From: CAZJZH01 sp964550465
GTDB taxonomy: Bacteria; Patescibacteriota; Patescibacteriia; JACRDY01
Direction: 5' to 3'
DNA length: 8,290 nucleotides
Assembly (NCBI GenBank): GCA_964550465.1
Contig: CAZJZH010000045.1
Coordinates: 1-8,290, forward strand
The translations under genes and the position numbers were made by a program. The notes beneath the pieces are model-generated. The model searched no databases and was not told the DNA's origin. It worked only from the letters and a program-made list of their open reading frames with translations. This document shows, piece by piece, positions 3,625-8,290 of this stretch. Each line of letters starts with the position of its first letter. Within the stretch, counting starts at the first letter, position 1.

Positions 3625-5061
3625 TTACGCTTGTCCTCCTGCGGCTGCCTGCCGCTGTTCTTGCTTCTTGAGCAAATGAGCCAAGATTGGTGGTGGTACC
3701 AAGGTAGTGATAATCACCATGATAACCACGATCGAATAAATCTCTGGTGATATTACTCCCAAGCTAGCACCAACAGCCGCAAAGATCAAGCCAACTTCAC
3801 CACGAGGCACCATACCAAACCCCACAATCAGCTTATCAATCTTTTCCTTCTTACTAATGACGCCCAGGCCAGCCACCAGCTTACCAATAAAGGCAATGAC
3901 AGTGACCACTAGCGCTACTAATAAGACCTGCGGGTTTAAGAAGGTAGTAATATCAACCTGCATACCAGTGTAGACGAAGAAGATTGGTACGACAAAGTGA
4001 GCAATGTCTTCGATCAATTCTTCAATGTGCCGCTCGCGGAAGTTTTCAATATTTTCATTCAACTCTTGCTTGAACTCAGCACTGCAGTTTTTACTCTCAG
4101 CTAGTTTACGCAGCTTATCAACGAAGTGTGGATTTTTAAACCACTTAAAGTGTACTGGGTCTAACACCAGCCCAGCCGCAAACGCACCAACGATTGGCGC
4201 TAAACCAACTGCTGCGGCTAAGTAGGCAAAGCCAAAACAAGCCGTCAGGGCCAAGCCAATCTTCATGCCAATGCCCGTGTGGATCTTTGACAAGTACTTA
4301 CTGACGTGTGGCGCTGCTAGGGTACCAATCAGAATAGCGCCGACCAAGAAGGCGATGGCCTTGGCAGAAATAGAACCAATCTCACCCAAACTGACTGAAC
4401 CATAGACCGCGATAGCTGACACCACTGCCAAGATTAACAGGCCGAGTACGTCGTCAATGACGGCTGCACCCAGCACCACCTTAGCTTCTTTGGTCTGTAG
4501 TTTTTTCAAATCTTTAAAGACCCGCGCGGTAATACCAACTGAGGTAGCAGTCAAGGCTGCGCCAATAAACAGATAGGTGTTGGTGTCTTGGCCAGGGAAA
4601 AAGACCGGCCCCAAAGCGTAGCCCAGCACAAACGGCGCTACCACACCCAGGATAGCCACCAAGAAGGCCTTGACGCCCACCTTGCGCATTTCAGCGATGT
4701 TACTCTCCAGACCAATCTGGAAGAGTAAGATAACCACACCAACCTCTGACAGGAACTGGACGAACTCATTGTGCTTCATGGCATCAAAGAAGTGCCAGCC
4801 AAACAGGGCTAGGTTACCAAGGACAATACCAACTAACAGCTCACCCAGCACCGGTGGTAGACCCATCCGCTCGACCAAGCCGCCAATCTTGGAGGCCAAG
4901 ACAATCACTGCCAGGAATAAAAAGACGATGGCAAAAGCACCATGGCCGCCGCCGTCACCATGACCAGCACTTTCTGCGGCCCAACTGACGACTGGACTAA
5001 AGACGGTAAGCGCTACAGCTGCAACAGCCGCCAGACGCACCAACAATTTCTTGACGTTCAT
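3625..5061 (-). CDS. CPA2-family cation/proton antiporter (Na+/H+ or K+/H+)
   Basis: Membrane exchanger moving Na+ or K+ against protons. The 478-residue protein opens with a signal-peptide-like segment (positive MNVKK, hydrophobic 10-26, then WAAES) followed by a His/Gly-rich patch (34-40), then about 12-13 membrane segments. Family marks include PPVLGELLVGIVLG (69-82), TATSVGITARVFKDL (171-185), the ion-binding pair Asp203-Asp204 in VIDDVLGL, and MVPRGEVGLI (417-426). The Asp-Asp pair is typical of electrogenic exchangers such as NapA and NhaA. A hydrophilic, charged stretch of about 45 residues (307-350) forms an enlarged loop before HFVVPIFFVYTGMQVD. No C-terminal TrkA-N/RCK domain is present, unlike Kef and many K+ efflux systems. 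The start is 15 nt after the atpC stop, without a Shine-Dalgarno; the position suggests co-expression with ATP synthase. Ion specificity cannot be read from the sequence. Confidence 0.93.
   Translation of the reverse strand: MNVKKLLVRLAAVAAVALTVFSPVVSWAAESAGHGDGGGHGAFAIVFLFLAVIVLASKIGGLVERMGLPPVLGELLVGIVLGNLALFGWHFFDAMKHNEFVQFLSEVGVVILLFQIGLESNIAEMRKVGVKAFLVAILGVVAPFVLGYALGPVFFPGQDTNTYLFIGAALTATSVGITARVFKDLKKLQTKEAKVVLGAAVIDDVLGLLILAVVSAIAVYGSVSLGEIGSISAKAIAFLVGAILIGTLAAPHVSKYLSKIHTGIGMKIGLALTACFGFAYLAAAVGLAPIVGAFAAGLVLDPVHFKWFKNPHFVDKLRKLAESKNCSAEFKQELNENIENFRERHIEELIEDIAHFVVPIFFVYTGMQVDITTFLNPQVLLVALVVTVIAFIGKLVAGLGVISKKEKIDKLIVGFGMVPRGEVGLIFAAVGASLGVISPEIYSIVVIMVIITTLVPPPILAHLLKKQEQRQAAAGGQA
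3633..3640 (-). promoter_or_regulatory. Shine-Dalgarno inside the antiporter gene for the carbonic-anhydrase-like gene
   Basis: AGGAGGAC on the minus strand, 9 nt before the ATG at 3623. It is a clear Shine-Dalgarno in an operon whose other starts lack one. Confidence 0.7.
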
Positions 5062-5076
5062 AGTATCGTTAAATAA

Positions 5077-5520
5077 TTAACTCCGCGCCTGTGGCAGGTC
5101 ACGGTATTTTTTCTTCCGCGCCACTTTGACGCGGGCTAATTCTTTTTCAATGTGTCCTAGGATGGCGGCATACTCTTCGGCATCCGCCTGCTTTTCACTC
5201 ATCAGCTGCTGAGCCCGCTGGTACGCTTCTGCCGCTCGGGCTTCGTCAATCTCTGCCGAACGCTCAGCAGTGTCAGCCAGTACCACTACCTTATCTGGCA
5301 AGACCTCAATAAAACCACCGGACACCGCTGTGTACTCGATAGTATCATCGGTCATCACCAGCGTCAGCACACCCGGCTGGAGCTGAGCCACCAAGGGGAT
5401 GTGGTGCGGTAAGACAGTGATCTCACCCATGGTGGTAGGCACCGTTACACTGCGCACCTCCTCTTTGAGGACGCGGCGTTCCGGTGTAGCTAGCTCAAAA
5501 TGGATGATAGCCTCAGTCAT
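5077..5520 (-). CDS. atpC: F-type ATP synthase epsilon subunit
   Basis: Epsilon is part of the F1 central stalk, coupling rotation of the c-ring to catalysis; its C-terminal helices can inhibit ATP hydrolysis. The 147 residues show the N-terminal beta-sandwich (about 1-85, with the family marks TTMGEITVLPHHIPLVAQLQPG and VSGGFIEVLPDKVVVLADTAERS) and a complete helical hairpin (about 89-142, Ala/Glu/Arg-rich). The C-terminal inhibitory domain is therefore retained, with a slightly extended basic tail. The ATG is 1 nt after the atpD stop, implying translational coupling; there is only a weak GAG upstream. The beta-then-epsilon order is the usual one. Confidence 0.96.
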   Translation of the reverse strand: MTEAIIHFELATPERRVLKEEVRSVTVPTTMGEITVLPHHIPLVAQLQPGVLTLVMTDDTIEYTAVSGGFIEVLPDKVVVLADTAERSAEIDEARAAEAYQRAQQLMSEKQADAEEYAAILGHIEKELARVKVARKKKYRDLPQARS

Positions 5521-5521
5521 A

Positions 5522-6904
5522 CTACTCAGCAGCTTTACGCTCTACTTGGTCAATACCACCTTTCATGTAGAAGTTACCTTCTGGTACATCATCATATTCA
5601 CCAGCCAAGATAGCGGCAAAGCCGGCTACCGTGTCTTCACGCTTGACGTACTGACCAGGGTGACCGGTAAAGGCCTCAGCTACAAAGAATGGCTGTGACA
5701 AGAACTTCTGAATCTTGCGCGCTCGGGCCACGGTGATTTTGTCTTCATCAGACAGTTCTTCCATACCGAGAATAGCAATAATATCCTGCAAGTCCTTGTA
5801 GCGCTGCAAAATACGTTGGACCTCACGAGCTACCCGGTAGTGTTCTTCTCCAACCACGTGTGGATCCAGAATAGTCGATGATGAATCCAGTGGGTCAACT
5901 GCTGGGTAGATAGCCAACTCCGCCAGTGAACGAGACAAGGTCACGGTGGAGTCAAGGTGACCAAAGGTAGTGGCTGGCGCTGGGTCAGTCAAGTCATCAG
6001 CCGGCACGTAGACCGCCTGGACAGAGGTAATCGAACCCTGGTGGGTAGAGGTGATACGCTCCTGCATGGCGCCCATTTCACTGGCCAGGGTTGGCTGGTA
6101 GCCCACCGCTGAGGGCATACGACCCAACAGGGCTGACACCTCTGAACCAGCCTGGGTGAAGCGGAAAATATTATCGATGAAGAACAGCACGTCCTGCTGC
6201 TGCTTGTCACGGAAGTACTCCGCCATAGTCAAACCAGTCAGGGCTACCCGCAGACGAGAGCCAGGTGGTTCGTTCATCTGTCCAAAGACCATCGCCACTT
6301 TGTCGATCACTTTAGCAGACTGCATTTCATGGTAGAGATCATTACCCTCACGCGTTCGCTCCCCCACCCCAGCAAAAACCGAGTAGCCGCCATGAGCTGA
6401 GGCGATGTTGTTAATCAATTCCTGGATGATAACCGTCTTACCCACACCGGCTCCACCAAACAAGCCAACTTTACCGCCCTTGACGATCGGACAAATCAGG
6501 TCAATCACCTTAATACCCGTCTCTAGCACCTCTGCCTGAGTGGACTGGTCAGTAAAGTTTGGCGCGTCACGGTGGATCGGCCACTGCTCTGCGCTCTTGA
6601 CCTGGTCTTTACCATCAACGGCCTGTCCTAGGACATTAAAGATACGACCCAAGGTCTCGTCGCCTACCGGCACAGCAATAGGCTGACCAGTGTCTGTCAC
6701 CGCCATGCCCCGAGACAGGCCGTCCGTTGAACCCATAGCCACGGCTCGGACCACGCCACCACCCAGGTGCTGTTCTACCTCCAGGGTCAATGGACCGTCC
6801 GGCCCCTCAATGGTTAGGGCGTTGTAGATAGCTGGCACAGCATCGTCGTCGTTGAAACGCACGTCGATGACCGGCCCGATAATTTGTTGAATAGTTCCTT
6901 TCAT
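5522..6904 (-). CDS. atpD: F-type ATP synthase beta subunit (catalytic)
   Basis: Beta carries the catalytic nucleotide sites of F1, making ATP from ADP and phosphate or hydrolysing ATP. At 460 residues it is of normal length and complete. Visible marks: the beta-barrel start MKGTIQQIIGPVIDVRF, Walker A GGAGVGKT (150-157, Lys156, Thr157), catalytic Glu182 and Arg183 in GERTREG, Walker B ending at Asp244 (LFFIDNIFRF), the ATP-synthase signature around PAVDPLDSSS (334-343), and the DELSEED-loop equivalent EELSDED (382-388). The residue after DSSS is Thr where E. coli has Arg; as I recall, chloroplast beta subunits also have Thr, so this is not alarming. It starts 33 nt after atpG in an AT-rich gap without a clear Shine-Dalgarno. 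Confidence 0.98.
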   Translation of the reverse strand: MKGTIQQIIGPVIDVRFNDDDAVPAIYNALTIEGPDGPLTLEVEQHLGGGVVRAVAMGSTDGLSRGMAVTDTGQPIAVPVGDETLGRIFNVLGQAVDGKDQVKSAEQWPIHRDAPNFTDQSTQAEVLETGIKVIDLICPIVKGGKVGLFGGAGVGKTVIIQELINNIASAHGGYSVFAGVGERTREGNDLYHEMQSAKVIDKVAMVFGQMNEPPGSRLRVALTGLTMAEYFRDKQQQDVLFFIDNIFRFTQAGSEVSALLGRMPSAVGYQPTLASEMGAMQERITSTHQGSITSVQAVYVPADDLTDPAPATTFGHLDSTVTLSRSLAELAIYPAVDPLDSSSTILDPHVVGEEHYRVAREVQRILQRYKDLQDIIAILGMEELSDEDKITVARARKIQKFLSQPFFVAEAFTGHPGQYVKREDTVAGFAAILAGEYDDVPEGNFYMKGGIDQVERKAAE

Positions 6905-6937
6905 AAATATCTGCTTACGATAATTGTATGTAAAATA

Positions 6938-7879
6938 TTAGGCTTGCAAAGCGGCCGCCCCACCGGCAATCTCCGCGATTTCTGCGGTAATACCGGCCTG
7001 TCGGACCTTGTTGTATGACAGTGTCAGCTCATCCACCATTTCATCAGCCGCATCAGTAGCATTGCGCATAGCCATCATCCGCGCCCTATGCTCAGAGGCA
7101 TTGGACGCCAGCAAGGCTTGGTACAACTGCACTTCGATTAACCGCGGGATCATAGCGTCCAGCACTGCTCGCGGACTAGGCTCAAAGGTGTAGTCATGAC
7201 CGGTGAAATGCTTAGCTTGCTTGGCCGCCACAATTTCTGGACTCATACCGGCTTTGTTCTCCCCCACTACCCCGAGGTACTCGTCCTGGGCACTGATATC
7301 GATCGGCAGCAACTGCTTGACGCGCGGTACCTGCTGCAGTGAAGAAACAAAGTCTGTATAGGCCACAAAAATCTTGTCATAGGTACCGGCCGTAAACTGC
7401 TCCATCACCCAGTGCGCTACTGGCGTCACCGCCGTGACATCTTTAACCACATCTTCCTTAGCAAAGTCAGCTACAATCTCATAGCCATAGCGGCGGTGAA
7501 TAGCCTGGCCCTTTTTACCCATGACCACAAAGTCAGTTGGCGTGTCTTTGTGTAGCTCAACGGAGCGGACTACTTTGGTCAACATGTTGGCATTAAAACC
7601 ACCACAGAGGCCACGGTTACCGGTAATCAGCACCACACAGACTCGCTCCGTCTGAGGGCGCGGCGTCAGTAGTGGATGAGCAGTAGCCTCTTCTCCACTA
7701 GTAGCGGCCGCAATATTCAAGATGGTCAACCAGCTGAGGTTAGCATAGGTCCGGGTAGCCAAAACCGCCTCGGTGGCCCGACGCATTTTGGCCGCTGCCA
7801 CCAGCTCCATAGCCTTGGTGACTTTGCGGGTACTTTTGACCGACTTAATCCGTCGGACGATGTCTTTACTGGTAGCCAT
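6938..7879 (-). CDS. atpG: F-type ATP synthase gamma subunit
   Basis: Gamma is the rotating shaft inside the alpha3beta3 ring. The N-terminal coiled-coil helix (about 2-58) begins SKDIVRRIKSVKSTRKVTKAMELVAAAKM, the central Rossmann-like domain has GNRGLCGGFN (87-96), and the C-terminal helix carries SEHRARMMAMRNATDAADEM and ends with the ITAEIAEIAGGAAAL signature. At 313 residues it is somewhat longer than the usual 285-295. The extra length lies around 195-235, between LLPIDI and the FEPSPRAVLDAMIPRLIE segment. It starts 5 nt after atpA with no Shine-Dalgarno, so it is probably coupled to atpA translation. Confidence 0.97.
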   Translation of the reverse strand: MATSKDIVRRIKSVKSTRKVTKAMELVAAAKMRRATEAVLATRTYANLSWLTILNIAAATSGEEATAHPLLTPRPQTERVCVVLITGNRGLCGGFNANMLTKVVRSVELHKDTPTDFVVMGKKGQAIHRRYGYEIVADFAKEDVVKDVTAVTPVAHWVMEQFTAGTYDKIFVAYTDFVSSLQQVPRVKQLLPIDISAQDEYLGVVGENKAGMSPEIVAAKQAKHFTGHDYTFEPSPRAVLDAMIPRLIEVQLYQALLASNASEHRARMMAMRNATDAADEMVDELTLSYNKVRQAGITAEIAEIAGGAAALQA

Positions 7880-7884
7880 GGTGT

Positions 7885-8290
7885 TTATGCCGTTGCTTCA
7901 GCTGGCTGGTTAAAGTCAATTGTCTGTTTGTATTCACTAATGACTGTGGTGACTGCTGCAATAATCTCATCATTCCAGTCACCGACTGTGGTCAGCTGGT
8001 GGAGCAGGTCCTTGGCTTCAATATCGGCGTACTGGTACAGACCGGCTTCAAATTCCTTAACTCGTTCTACCGGCACATCATCTAGGAAGCCTTCGTTGAC
8101 GGCGTAGAAAATCAACACCTGCTGGCCAACTGAGACGGGACTAAACTGGTCTTGCTTCAAAATTTCCGTAATGCGCTTACCGCGTTCCAACTTCTGCTTG
8201 GTCTCTGCGTCCAGGTCTGAGCCAAACTGAGCAAAGGCGGCCAGCTCGCGGTATTGAGCAGCGTCCAGCTTCATCCGGCCAGCCACTTTC
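7885..8290 (-). CDS. atpA: F-type ATP synthase alpha subunit, C-terminal part (runs off the window)
   Basis: Alpha forms the non-catalytic nucleotide sites of F1. Only the last 134 residues are inside the window, and the frame is open to the right edge. The visible part starts KVAGRMKLDAAQYRELAAFA and continues with FGSDLDAETKQKLERGKRITEILKQDQFSPVSVGQQV, the diagnostic C-terminal helical domain of alpha. An internal GTG at 8286 is not a start: the family sequence continues upstream. The gene ends 5 nt before atpG in the order alpha-gamma-beta-epsilon, as in other bacterial atp operons; the membrane subunits are expected further right. Confidence 0.97.
   Translation of the reverse strand, partial: KVAGRMKLDAAQYRELAAFAQFGSDLDAETKQKLERGKRITEILKQDQFSPVSVGQQVLIFYAVNEGFLDDVPVERVKEFEAGLYQYADIEAKDLLHQLTTVGDWNDEIIAAVTTVISEYKQTIDFNQPAEATA

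Noticed and set aside
5866..5886. Thr in place of Arg after DSSS in the beta subunit as a possible active-site defect
   Set aside because: As I recall, chloroplast beta subunits carry Thr at the same place (DSTST), so it is natural variation; all catalytic residues are intact.
7885..8286. Separate 133-codon gene starting at GTG 8286
   Set aside because: Its sequence is the C-terminal domain of ATP synthase alpha, and the frame stays open to the window edge, so it is a partial atpA.

Overview
The window is a compact bacterial segment of roughly even base composition, with tightly packed genes and strong intrinsic terminators. The standard code is used: TAA, TAG and TGA all occur as stops. The mix is an F-type ATP synthase operon ending in a cation/proton antiporter and a very short beta-carbonic-anhydrase-like protein, a LexA repressor, a UvrD-type helicase and small unrecognised proteins, with uneven use of Shine-Dalgarno sites. 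This would fit a Candidate Phyla Radiation (Patescibacteria) genome. That assignment is an inference from gene style, not a marker-gene result.

Left part (1-2200), DNA-damage themed. A UvrD/PcrA-like helicase leaves the window on the left, read from the minus strand by a promoter so close to its ATG that the mRNA is probably leaderless. Divergent from it, a 217-codon Trp-rich protein of unknown function has its own promoter and Shine-Dalgarno site. It converges on lexA. The two genes share one hairpin terminator, and the plus-strand reading frame runs through that terminator and stops beyond it. lexA has a well-formed promoter holding a GTTC-N7-GTTC direct repeat between -35 and -10, a good candidate autoregulatory operator. 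A 15-bp leader hairpin contains the only purine-rich Shine-Dalgarno-like tract.

Middle (2180-2510), no credible gene. It holds a consensus DnaA box, three imperfect ~30-bp repeats with ACTTTTG/CAAAAGT hairpins, and a 137-bp GC-rich block of nested inverted repeats with possible pseudoknot pairings. This is the best candidate in the window for an undescribed structured RNA or a small mobile or repeat element.

Right part (2512-8290), all minus strand. A 181-codon gene of unknown function has its own promoter, a near-perfect Shine-Dalgarno, a GTG start and a terminator. Upstream of it is the end of an operon: atpA (partial), atpG, atpD, atpC, a CPA2-type Na+/H+ (or K+/H+) antiporter and the short carbonic-anhydrase-like protein, closed by a terminator. 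Gaps are 1 to 33 nt, so ATP synthesis/hydrolysis, cation/proton exchange and possibly CO2/bicarbonate chemistry are likely co-expressed. The two terminators flanking the 181-codon gene are near-copies of each other.
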